Assembly (NCBI GenBank): GCA_902635685.1
Contig: CACPOY010000001.1
Location: forward strand, 124,001-188,000
Source: an uncultured Pelagibacteraceae bacterium
GTDB lineage: Bacteria; Pseudomonadota; Alphaproteobacteria; Pelagibacterales; Pelagibacteraceae
DNA: 64,000 bases
Direction: 5' to 3'
This document shows, in pieces, positions 40,427-48,621 of the stretch. The notes beneath the pieces were generated by a model. The model ran no database searches, was not told where the DNA came from, and saw only the letters and a list, made by a program, of their open reading frames with translations. The translations under genes were made by a program, and so were the position numbers. Each line of letters opens with the position of its first letter. The stretch's first letter is position 1.

Positions 40427-41194
40427 ATGTTTGACGAATTTTTAGAAATATTCATTCTTTCAGCAGTTCAAGGAATATCAGAATTCTTACCAATTAGCTC
40501 CTCGGCGCATTTAATTTTAATTTCTAGTTTTTTTGATTTAAAAATAAATTCTTTATTAATAGACATTAGTTTGCATTTAGGTTCGCTAATCGCAATAATA
40601 TTTTATTTCAGAAAAGATTTATTTGACTTAAATAACAATCGAAAATATCTAAATCTAATTCTATTTGGATCGATACCACTTTTAATATTTGGATATATAT
40701 TGCATACATCCGAACTAATTTATCTTTTAAGGAATATAAAAGTAATTGCATTTACATCTTTGTTTTTTGGAATAATTTTGTTTTTTTCAGACCAGGCTAA
40801 AACAGAAAAAAATATATCTACAAATTTAGATTTTAAATCAATAATATTTATTGGTCTATTTCAAATTTTGGCACTAATACCGGGTGTTAGTCGAGCGGGT
40901 ATAACTTTGACTGCAGCAAGATTCTTAAAATTCAATAGGGTCGATTCTGGTAAAATCTCCTTTTTGTTGTCTATTCCCGCTTTAGCTGGTGCTAGTTTTC
41001 TTGGACTCCAAGACCTTATGGGTCAACCATTAGAAATAAATCATTTAATTATTTTTGCTATAATTTTATCTTTTTTATTTTCTTTTATAACAGTAAGATT
41101 TTTTTTAAATTTTATTAATAAATTTTCATTAAATATTTTTATAATTTATAGAATTTTATTATCACTTATCTTATTTGGAATTATTTATCTTTAA
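40427..41194 (+). CDS. uppP: Undecaprenyl-diphosphatase
   Basis: Inner-membrane BacA/UppP family enzyme that recycles undecaprenyl diphosphate for peptidoglycan and O-antigen synthesis. The 255-residue protein is very hydrophobic with about eight membrane segments. The two signature motifs are present: QGISEFLPISSSAHL near residues 15-29 and PGVSRAGITLTAARF at about 154-168. The stop codon overlaps the convergent transporter stop in the bases TTAA. Confidence 0.95.
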   Translation: MFDEFLEIFILSAVQGISEFLPISSSAHLILISSFFDLKINSLLIDISLHLGSLIAIIFYFRKDLFDLNNNRKYLNLILFGSIPLLIFGYILHTSELIYLLRNIKVIAFTSLFFGIILFFSDQAKTEKNISTNLDFKSIIFIGLFQILALIPGVSRAGITLTAARFLKFNRVDSGKISFLLSIPALAGASFLGLQDLMGQPLEINHLIIFAIILSFLFSFITVRFFLNFINKFSLNIFIIYRILLSLILFGIIYL

Positions 41195-42081
41195 GAAGAC
41201 CTTTTTATTAAAGGAACTAATTGAGAAAACAAAACACCTGATAATATAAATAAACATCCTAACAAATTATTTATATCTAATATTTGATTTAGCAAAAACC
41301 ATGCTGCTACTGTAGCAAAAACACCTTCCAGAGAAAATATTATAGCAGCGGGAGCAGGGGTAATATTTTTTTGAGCATATATCTGTAATACAAAAGCAAG
41401 TCCACCTGATAATATTCCAGCATATAAAATTGAGTCTATCTCGTTTACGATATTTTCAAAAATAAACTCCTCATAAACTGAACCAATTAAAAAAGAAAAT
41501 ATAGCTACAATTAAAGTTTGAACAGCGCCGATGGTTATGGGCAAATTGTATTTTGTAATAATTATTGATGTAAAAATAATGTGCGTACTCCAGAATAATG
41601 CTCCAAGAATGACCAATGTATCTCCAAGCCTAACTGTAGCATCATAAAAACTTGTTAATAGATATCCACCAATTAAACATAAAATTACTGAAGGCCATAC
41701 ACTCCAATGTAATGAGTTCCTCTTAAATATAAAAAGAATAATCGGTACCATAGGGACATAAAAAATTGTAAAGAAGGCGGCATTGGCTACATCCGTATAA
41801 AGTAGAGCTATTTGTTGTAATGCTGAGCCTAAAAAAAGTGATAATCCAATTAAACAGGACAGAATAACAAAATGTCTATAACCAATTTTAAACTCTATTT
41901 TAAATTTTTTAGTCTCAAATAATAATGCTACAGGAAGAATTGCTAAAAAACCTACAAAAAATCTAACTGCATTAAATGTAAAAGGACCTATATCATCCAT
42001 ACCAGTGTCTTGAGCTATAAATGTAGTTCCCCAAATAAATGTGCATAACAAAGCACTTAACAATGAAACACTCTTGGACAT
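41191..42081 (-). CDS. DMT-family (EamA) permease
   Basis: A 296-residue inner-membrane protein with about ten predicted helices arranged as two EamA repeats. Typical features are the N-terminal LLCTFIWGTTFIAQDTGMDDIGPFTFNAVRF and the second-repeat start near LGALFWSTHIIFTSIII. The C-terminal PAPAAIIFSLEGVFATVAAWFLL segment is also characteristic. EamA transporters export or import amino acids, nucleosides and other metabolites; the substrate cannot be told. It is seven bases downstream of aceF on the same strand. Confidence 0.88.
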   Translation of the reverse strand: MSKSVSLLSALLCTFIWGTTFIAQDTGMDDIGPFTFNAVRFFVGFLAILPVALLFETKKFKIEFKIGYRHFVILSCLIGLSLFLGSALQQIALLYTDVANAAFFTIFYVPMVPIILFIFKRNSLHWSVWPSVILCLIGGYLLTSFYDATVRLGDTLVILGALFWSTHIIFTSIIITKYNLPITIGAVQTLIVAIFSFLIGSVYEEFIFENIVNEIDSILYAGILSGGLAFVLQIYAQKNITPAPAAIIFSLEGVFATVAAWFLLNQILDINNLLGCLFILSGVLFSQLVPLIKRSS

Positions 42082-42088
42082 TATTTAA

Positions 42089-43354
42089 CTAAACAGCTAG
42101 CTTATAGGCAAAATTTTTGCCCAAATTTTCTTTTAAATTATTATTAAATCGAGCTGCCTCCGCACCGTCGATAATTCTATGATCATACGATAAAGAAAGT
42201 GGTAACATAGTACGTGTAACAAATTTTCCATCCATAAATACCTGTTTTTTTTCTGCTCTGCCTACTCCCAAAATAGCAACCTCAGGATAATTTATAATTG
42301 GAGTAAAGAAAGATCCACCAATTCCTCCAAGGCTAGTTATGGTCATTGAACCTCCAAATAACTCTTTTTTATCAATTTTAAGATCTCTGCATTGTTGACT
42401 TATTTTTTTTAATTCTGTGCTTATTAAAGAAATATTCTTATTATCAGCATTCCTCAATTTTGGAACCATCAAACCATGGGGAGTATCTACTGCTATACCA
42501 ACATGATAATATTTTTTAACAGTCATTTTACCATTTTCAATTTCATCTATTGAGGTATTAAAATTTGGAAATTTTTTCAATGATGTTGTTAATGCTTTTA
42601 CGATGAAAGCTAATGGTGTAATTTTTTTTTTTTCACCAGTATATATATCCGTTAGAGAAGTTCTGAATTCCTCTAATTCAGTTATATCAGCTTCATCATG
42701 ATTAGTTACGTGAGGAATTTTTGTCCACGAGTTCATCAAATATCTAGATGATAACTTTTTTACTCTCGGGATGTCTCTAATATCTACTTCTCCAAAATCT
42801 GAATGTGAATATTCTAGTTCAATCTTTTTTTCAGTTGTAATTTGATCTTTGAAATTTTTATTAGATTTGGTTGCAACAAATAACTTCACATCACTTTCGG
42901 TAATCCTCCCTTGTCTTTCACTACCTGGAACTTTATTAATATTAACTCCCAGTTCTCTTGCAAATTTTCTTACTTTTGGTGATGCAGAAGCTTTTGCAGA
43001 AAAATCTTTGATTATTATATTTTTAGTTTCATTACTTTTTTTTAATTCATTTTTTTTTATTTTTTTTGATAATTGATTTTTTGTTAATTCCTGGACACTT
43101 GTTTTTTTAACTTCTTTCTCACTTTCAATTTCAATAATTTTATCACCTTCCGATACTTTGTCTCCAATTTTAACTTTTACAGAAGTTACAGTACCATCAT
43201 CAGATGATGGTATTTCCACACTAGATTTATCGCTTTCAATAGTTATTAGTGGATCATTCTTTTTAATTTTTTGACCTTTTTTAATTAAAACTTCAATGAC
43301 TTCTACGTCTTTGAATTCACCAATATTTGGAACTTTTATATCTATATTTGACAT
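42089..43354 (-). CDS. aceF: Pyruvate dehydrogenase complex E2 (dihydrolipoyl acetyltransferase)
   Basis: Core of the pyruvate dehydrogenase complex, 421 residues. One N-terminal lipoyl domain holds the lipoylation lysine in ESDKSSVEIPS (Lys43). A linker follows, then a peripheral-subunit-binding domain (ASPKVRKFARELGVNINKVPG) and the catalytic domain with SLSYDHRIIDGAEAARF, which carries the active His and Asp. It has one lipoyl domain where E. coli has three. The upstream aceE carries an additional very similar lipoyl domain. It overlaps the aceE stop by one base; the E3 gene lpd is not here. Confidence 0.95.
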   Translation of the reverse strand: MSNIDIKVPNIGEFKDVEVIEVLIKKGQKIKKNDPLITIESDKSSVEIPSSDDGTVTSVKVKIGDKVSEGDKIIEIESEKEVKKTSVQELTKNQLSKKIKKNELKKSNETKNIIIKDFSAKASASPKVRKFARELGVNINKVPGSERQGRITESDVKLFVATKSNKNFKDQITTEKKIELEYSHSDFGEVDIRDIPRVKKLSSRYLMNSWTKIPHVTNHDEADITELEEFRTSLTDIYTGEKKKITPLAFIVKALTTSLKKFPNFNTSIDEIENGKMTVKKYYHVGIAVDTPHGLMVPKLRNADNKNISLISTELKKISQQCRDLKIDKKELFGGSMTITSLGGIGGSFFTPIINYPEVAILGVGRAEKKQVFMDGKFVTRTMLPLSLSYDHRIIDGAEAARFNNNLKENLGKNFAYKLAV

Positions 43355-46300
43355 TATAGTTTTGTCGGCATTGGTTTATTTTTATCAATTTTGTATTTCT
43401 TTATTGCCTCTTGAGCATATTTAGATGCAATTAATTGTTCTTTAGCTAAAACACTTAGTCCATAAGTAACAACGTGCTCTTTATCAACTTCAAAAAACTT
43501 CCTTAAATTTTTTCTTGTATCACTTCTACCAAATCCGTCTGTTCCTAGTGAATAAAAGCTCTTATTTGTATAAGGTCGAATTTGGTCAGAGTTCATTCTC
43601 ATATAATCTGATGCAGCTAGAATAGGACCTTCAGTTTTACCTAAACAACTTTCAACATATGATTTTTTTGCTTCTTTTTCAGGATTTAATAAATTATACC
43701 TCTCGACCTCTAAACCATCCCTTCTTAATTCATTAAAACTAGTCACGCTCCAAACCTCACTATCAATTTGATATTCGGTTTGTAAAATTTCTGCAGCAGC
43801 CATCATTTCTCTTAAGATTGTACCAGATCCTAAAAACTGAATTTTAGTTTTTTTATATTTGTTAAATTCTTTTATTTTATACATTCCTTTTAATATACCT
43901 TCTTCACATGATTTATCTGTTGGCATAGCAGGGTGAGGATAATTTTCATTCATTGTAGTAATGTAATAAAAAATATTTTCTTTATTCTCGTGCATTCTTT
44001 TCAACCCTTCTCTAAATATGGTTGCTAACTCATAATGAAATGTTGGATCATAGGACTTACAATTTGGAATTGTTGATGCCATTAAATGACTATGTCCATC
44101 TTGGTGTTGTAAACCTTCTCCTGCTAAAGTAGTTCTTCCAGCAGTAGCACCAATTAAAAATCCTCTTGATTGACTATCTGCTCCCGCCCAAGCAAAGTCA
44201 CCTATTCTCTGAAAACCAAACATTGAATAAAATAAATAAATTGGGATCATTTCAATATCATGATTTGTGTAAGAAGTACCTGCAGCAATCCATGAAGACA
44301 TTGCACCTGCCTCATTGATTCCTTCTTCCAAAACTTGTCCACTTTTTTCTTCTCTATATGAACTTAATTGTGCCGCATCCTCAGGTTCATATTTTTGTCC
44401 TTCATGAGCATAAATACCAATTTTTTGAAAAAAACCTTCCATTCCAAATGTTCTCGCTTCGTCAGGAATAATTGGCACCAATCTTGGAGCAACATTTTTA
44501 TCTCTTAAAAGATTTGTTAACATTCTGACTAATGCCATGGTAGTGGACATCTCTTTATCTCCTGTTGATACTTTCATATTGTCAAAAATATTTTTTGGAG
44601 GAGCTTTAATGGGTTTTGCATAAGTAGTCCTCTCTGGGATAAATCCTCCAAGTTGAAGTCTTCTTTCTTTTATATATTTTATTTCTGGTGAGTTTTGGTC
44701 CGGCTTATAATATTCAATATTTTGTACCTGTTTATCAGTTAGAGGGACATCAAACCTGTCTCTGTAATACATCAAATCGTTTATATCTAATTTTTTAGTT
44801 TGATGTGTTGTATTTACACTTTCACCGCTTTTACCCATACCATAACCCTTTATAGTCTTGGCAATCACAACTGTTGGACTTCCAATATTTTTTGAGGCTT
44901 TATCATAAGCTGCAAAAACTTTGTGAGGATCATGTCCACCTCTATTCAGTCTCCATATATCTTTATCTGAAAGGCTGGAAACTAATTCTTTAGTTTCAGG
45001 ATATTTGCCAAAAAATTTTTCTCTGACATAAGCTCCGTCTCTTGCTTTCATCGCTTGATATTCACCATCAACGGTTTCATTCATAACTTTAATTAAATAG
45101 CCAGTTTTATCATTAGCCAATAGCGGATCCCAATAAGAACCCCAGATTACTTTAATAACATTCCATCCAGCTCCTCTAAAAATACCCTCTAATTCTTGTA
45201 TAATTTTTCCATTGCCCCTTACTGGTCCGTCCAATCTTTGAAGATTGCAATTGATTACAAATATTAAATTATCTAATTTTTCTCTAGCTGCTAAACCGAT
45301 TGCACCTAAAGACTCTGGTTCATCCATTTCCCCATCTCCTAAAAAAGCCCATACTTTTCGTCCTTCATCTTTAATTAGACCTCTGTTAATTAAATATTTC
45401 ATATATCTTGCTTGATATATTGCTAGCATTGGTCCTAAACCCATTGAGACTGTGGGAAATTGCCAAAAATTTGGCATCAACCAAGGGTGTGGATAAGATG
45501 AAAGACCTCCTGGATTGACTTCTTGCCTAAAACTATCTAACTGCTTTTCGTTAAGTCTTCCCTCAAGAAACGCTCTTGCGTACATACCTGGCGCGCTATG
45601 GCCTTGAAAGTAAATTAAATCCCCACCAAATTTATTATTTTTTGCTCTCCAAAAATGATTCATACCTACATCATAAAGTGTAGCAGCTGATGCAAATGTT
45701 CCAATATGTCCTCCTAGCTCTGGAAACTTTTTGTTCACACGAACAACCATTGCTGCGGAATTCCATCTTATCAATGACCTAATTCTTCTCTCGATATTTT
45801 GATCACCATTTGATTTTTTCTCTTCATTTACTGGAATTGTATTTATATAAGGTGTGTTTTGTGTATAGGGAATATTTGCACCCTCCATATAAGCTTTATT
45901 AATTAATTCCTTTATTAAATAATGAGCTCTCTGATTACCATCTTTTTCAATTACTGCAGAAAGTGACTCTAACCACTCATTGGTTTCTAATGGATCAATA
46001 TCACCGTCATTAACTACTTGAATTATTTCTGGTTTTTTTCTCTCACTATTATTTGTATGGATAGTTTGCTCTTGTTTTTTTTCTAATGATTTCTCCGCCT
46101 CTTTAATCAAGTTTTCAGTGTCTTTTGGAATAGTTTTTGATTGAGAATTTTTTTCAATTGAACCTGAAACACTGAGAATTAAATCACCTTTCGAAACTTT
46201 ATCACCTACTTTAACTTTAATTGTCTCAATTATACCTGATAATGTCGAAGGTATTTCAACACTTGATTTATCACTTTCAATAGTAACTACTGGATCATTT

Positions 46301-46392
46301 TTGGCAATTTTTTCACCTTCTTTGACAAGTAATTCAATAACCTCTACATTTTCAAAATCGCCTATATCAGGAACTAATAGTTTTTCACTCAT
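43354..46392 (-). CDS. aceE: Pyruvate dehydrogenase E1 (homodimeric) with N-terminal lipoyl domain
   Basis: Thiamine-diphosphate-dependent E1 that decarboxylates pyruvate and acetylates lipoyl groups. The 1012-residue protein is about 125 residues longer than E. coli AceE (887). The excess is an N-terminal lipoyl domain (about 1-78) with VTIESDKSSVEIPS and lipoylation lysine 42, plus a charged linker (about 80-130). From DIDPLETNEWLESLSAVIE onward it matches homodimeric E1. The TPP motif is GDGEMDEPES ending in VINCNLQRLDG. The lipoyl domain closely resembles that of the aceF product next to it. Confidence 0.95.
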   Translation of the reverse strand: MSEKLLVPDIGDFENVEVIELLVKEGEKIAKNDPVVTIESDKSSVEIPSTLSGIIETIKVKVGDKVSKGDLILSVSGSIEKNSQSKTIPKDTENLIKEAEKSLEKKQEQTIHTNNSERKKPEIIQVVNDGDIDPLETNEWLESLSAVIEKDGNQRAHYLIKELINKAYMEGANIPYTQNTPYINTIPVNEEKKSNGDQNIERRIRSLIRWNSAAMVVRVNKKFPELGGHIGTFASAATLYDVGMNHFWRAKNNKFGGDLIYFQGHSAPGMYARAFLEGRLNEKQLDSFRQEVNPGGLSSYPHPWLMPNFWQFPTVSMGLGPMLAIYQARYMKYLINRGLIKDEGRKVWAFLGDGEMDEPESLGAIGLAAREKLDNLIFVINCNLQRLDGPVRGNGKIIQELEGIFRGAGWNVIKVIWGSYWDPLLANDKTGYLIKVMNETVDGEYQAMKARDGAYVREKFFGKYPETKELVSSLSDKDIWRLNRGGHDPHKVFAAYDKASKNIGSPTVVIAKTIKGYGMGKSGESVNTTHQTKKLDINDLMYYRDRFDVPLTDKQVQNIEYYKPDQNSPEIKYIKERRLQLGGFIPERTTYAKPIKAPPKNIFDNMKVSTGDKEMSTTMALVRMLTNLLRDKNVAPRLVPIIPDEARTFGMEGFFQKIGIYAHEGQKYEPEDAAQLSSYREEKSGQVLEEGINEAGAMSSWIAAGTSYTNHDIEMIPIYLFYSMFGFQRIGDFAWAGADSQSRGFLIGATAGRTTLAGEGLQHQDGHSHLMASTIPNCKSYDPTFHYELATIFREGLKRMHENKENIFYYITTMNENYPHPAMPTDKSCEEGILKGMYKIKEFNKYKKTKIQFLGSGTILREMMAAAEILQTEYQIDSEVWSVTSFNELRRDGLEVERYNLLNPEKEAKKSYVESCLGKTEGPILAASDYMRMNSDQIRPYTNKSFYSLGTDGFGRSDTRKNLRKFFEVDKEHVVTYGLSVLAKEQLIASKYAQEAIKKYKIDKNKPMPTKL

Positions 46393-46493
46393 TTAATATT
46401 AAGATCTTATACACTATAAAATTTTACTTAATTGTTATTTTTAACACATTCTGCTCAATTTTTTGACACTCTTCTTACGTATCCTTTAGAAAA

Positions 46494-46610
46494 ATGATTA
46501 AAAAGTTATTAAATATGCTCTTGCAACCAAAAGAAAGCAATCACATTGATGCTAGAATTTGGATACAAAAAATTTTGCTTGAAGAGAAATTTAAAAGAAT
46601 TAATTCTTAA
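46494..46610 (+). CDS. Possible 38-residue protein between aceE and the thiolase
   Basis: A short plus-strand ORF starting MIKKLLNMLLQPKESNH with a basic C-terminus (EEKFKRINS), too short for the ORF track. It lies in the 214-base gap upstream of aceE and its stop overlaps the thiolase 3' end by four bases. Such four-base convergent overlaps are common in this window, which gives mild support. No family was recognised and the ribosome binding site is weak, so it may be chance. Confidence 0.3.
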   Translation: MIKKLLNMLLQPKESNHIDARIWIQKILLEEKFKRINS

Positions 46611-47782
46611 ATCCTCTCAACACATAAAGCTATGCCCATTCCACCACCTATGCATAGTGTAGCACACCCTTTGTTCTTTTTTTGTTTTATCATCTCATGA
46701 ATAAGAGTAACTAATATTCTGGCACCTGATGCTCCTATAGGATGACCCAATGCTATAGCTCCTCCATTAACATTTACTTTATGCTCATTGATATTTAATT
46801 CACGTATCACTGCAATGCTTTGAGCGGCAAAAGCCTCATTAATTTCAAAAAGATCTATGTCATTTAAATCCCATTTTGCTTTTTTTAATGCTTTACGCAC
46901 AGCCTCAATTGGTCCAAGGCCCATTAAAGTTGGATCAACTCCAACTGAAGCCCATGATGTTATCTTTACTAACGGTTGAATTGATTTTTTTTTAGCTTCT
47001 TCTAAAGTTGTTAATAATAAAGCAGCTGCACCATCATTAATTCCTGATGAATTTCCAGGTGTCACAGTTCCATTTTTTAAGAAAACTGCTTTTAATTTCT
47101 CTAAATCCGATTTATTTAGCTCTTTTCTTGGATGCTCATCTCTATCAAGATTGATACCAGATTGATTTATTTTGATTAGTTCTTCCTTAAATTTATTTGT
47201 GTTAATTGCAATTTCTGTTTTTTTTTGAGAATTTAGAGCATAATCATCCTGGTCTGCTCTTGAAATATTAAATTTCTTTGCAACATTTTCAGCAGTCACA
47301 CCCATATGATAATTATTAAATGCGTCTATCAGTCCATCATTTATCATTGTATCTATCAAATGTTTTTCTGAAATTTTTTTATTATCACGATAAAAAATTG
47401 AATGTGGAGCTAATGACATATTTTCTTGGCCACCCGAAATTACATTTTTTGCTTCTCCCAATTTAATTGATTGATATCCTGAGATTACAGCTCTAAGTCC
47501 AGATCCACAAACTTGATTAACTATATGGGCTGGTTTAGAGACATTTATACCTGCATTTATTGCTGCTTGTCTTGCAGGATTTTGACCTCCACCGGCTGTA
47601 AGTACTTGGCCCATAATTACCTCATCAATATCATCTTTATCCAATTTGCTTTTTCTTAAAATTTCCTTGATAACAATTGATCCCAACTTATCAGCACTTA
47701 ACTCTTTAAGAGATCCTTTATATGCTCCAATAGGTGTTCTAACAGCTTCTATAATTACAACATCCTTCAATGAATTATTCAT
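46607..47782 (-). CDS. Acetyl-CoA C-acetyltransferase (thiolase)
   Basis: A 391-residue biosynthetic-type thiolase that condenses two acetyl-CoA to acetoacetyl-CoA, or runs in reverse. The acylated cysteine is in NQVCGSGLRAV near residue 90. INEAFAAQS and GGAIALGHPIGASGAR carry the active His, and the C-terminal CIGGGMGIALCVERI carries the second Cys. It resembles AtoB/PhaA. No polyhydroxyalkanoate synthase gene is nearby, so a role in acetoacetate or fatty-acid metabolism is as likely. Confidence 0.93.
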   Translation of the reverse strand: MNNSLKDVVIIEAVRTPIGAYKGSLKELSADKLGSIVIKEILRKSKLDKDDIDEVIMGQVLTAGGGQNPARQAAINAGINVSKPAHIVNQVCGSGLRAVISGYQSIKLGEAKNVISGGQENMSLAPHSIFYRDNKKISEKHLIDTMINDGLIDAFNNYHMGVTAENVAKKFNISRADQDDYALNSQKKTEIAINTNKFKEELIKINQSGINLDRDEHPRKELNKSDLEKLKAVFLKNGTVTPGNSSGINDGAAALLLTTLEEAKKKSIQPLVKITSWASVGVDPTLMGLGPIEAVRKALKKAKWDLNDIDLFEINEAFAAQSIAVIRELNINEHKVNVNGGAIALGHPIGASGARILVTLIHEMIKQKKNKGCATLCIGGGMGIALCVERI

Positions 47783-47854
47783 AATAATTTAAATTTGTCT
47801 TAACATTAAAATATACTAAAAAATGATATAGAATAATAAATAAAATTTAAAAAT

Positions 47855-47931
47855 GCGCCTGTAGCTCAATTGGATAGAGCGCTTGGCTACGGACCAGGAG
47901 GTTCTGGGTTCGACTCCTAGCAGGCGCACCA
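47855..47931 (+). tRNA. tRNA-Arg (anticodon ACG)
   Basis: A 77-base cloverleaf with encoded CCA. The acceptor stem is GCGCCTG/CAGGCGC with discriminator A. The D-loop AATTGGATA lies between GCTC and GAGC. The anticodon stem CTTGG/CCAGG encloses loop CTACGGA, giving anticodon ACG, normally deaminated to ICG to read CGU, CGC and CGA. The T-arm is CTGGG-TTCGACT-CCTAG. An ATG lies two bases after the CCA. Confidence 0.97.
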
Positions 47932-47933
47932 TA

Positions 47934-48044
47934 ATGATAATGAATATGTTAAATTGGTTGTTGAAAACATCTCTTCAAAAGTCTGTGATATATTTTTTTA
48001 TAATTATCTTAATAATTCTATTAATTTTAACTTTTGTATTATAA
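47934..48044 (+). CDS. Possible 36-residue membrane peptide after tRNA-Arg
   Basis: An ORF too short for the track that starts two bases after the tRNA-Arg CCA end. It encodes a short N-terminus (MIMNMLNWLLKTSLQKS) then one continuous hydrophobic stretch of about 17 residues ending at the stop, like a single-pass membrane peptide. The thioesterase starts ten bases later. There is no room for a leader once the tRNA is processed. AT-rich DNA easily yields Ile/Leu/Phe-rich ORFs, so confidence is low. Confidence 0.3.
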   Translation: MIMNMLNWLLKTSLQKSVIYFFIIILIILLILTFVL

Positions 48045-48054
48045 AAATAAGATT

Positions 48055-48456
48055 ATGTCTAAAGATTTCCAGCAAATTAGCATCCAACAAGGATTTATGA
48101 AACATAATGGTGGAGTATTGTTTAGAAATATTTCTGAAACTGAATATGAATTTAAATCAACAATAAACCAAAATCATTTAAATGCAGCAGGAATTACTCA
48201 TGGCGGGTATTTATCAGCTTTAGTAGATGCAGGAGCAGGGACAGCGGCACATAGATCTGCAGAAAATGCACCTTGCGTCACAATATCTTTAGATTTGAAA
48301 TTTATTGGGCCATCAAAAACCGGAGATGAAATAATAGGTAATGTCAAAATTCTTAAGAAGACAAAAACATTAGTTTTTTTATTTTGTGAACTAAAATGTG
48401 ACGATAAAATTATTACCTCTGCTACTGGGGTTTGGAAAATTCTTAAAAAATCTTAA
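48055..48456 (+). CDS. Hotdog-fold thioesterase (PaaI family)
   Basis: A 133-residue acyl-CoA thioesterase of the PaaI / YdiI group. The hotdog helix motif is AAGITHGGYLSALVDAGAGTA, with the HGG turn typical of the active site, followed by CVTISLDLKFIGPSKTGDEI. The ORF track begins at a TTG at 48034; the ATG at 48055 (MSKDFQQ) is the better start. It hydrolyses an unidentified acyl-CoA. It lies downstream of tRNA-Arg. Confidence 0.87.
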   Translation: MSKDFQQISIQQGFMKHNGGVLFRNISETEYEFKSTINQNHLNAAGITHGGYLSALVDAGAGTAAHRSAENAPCVTISLDLKFIGPSKTGDEIIGNVKILKKTKTLVFLFCELKCDDKIITSATGVWKILKKS

Positions 48457-48621
48457 ATAACTTTTTAATTATCTATAAGAATTAAGTATGCTAGAATAAA
48501 AATAGTTATTAGTTAAAATGAGAACTTTTTATACTCCGATTCGGTCATGTTTTAGTCTATATTTGTTCTTTAACACCAACTACATTTGGTAGATAAAAAT
48601 TTTGACATACTAAAAATAGGA

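Noticed and set aside
48524-48598. 24-codon ORF in the gap before the helicase
   Set aside because: No ribosome binding site, family or context was seen, and its end runs into the helicase leader. The gap otherwise shows nothing I can name.
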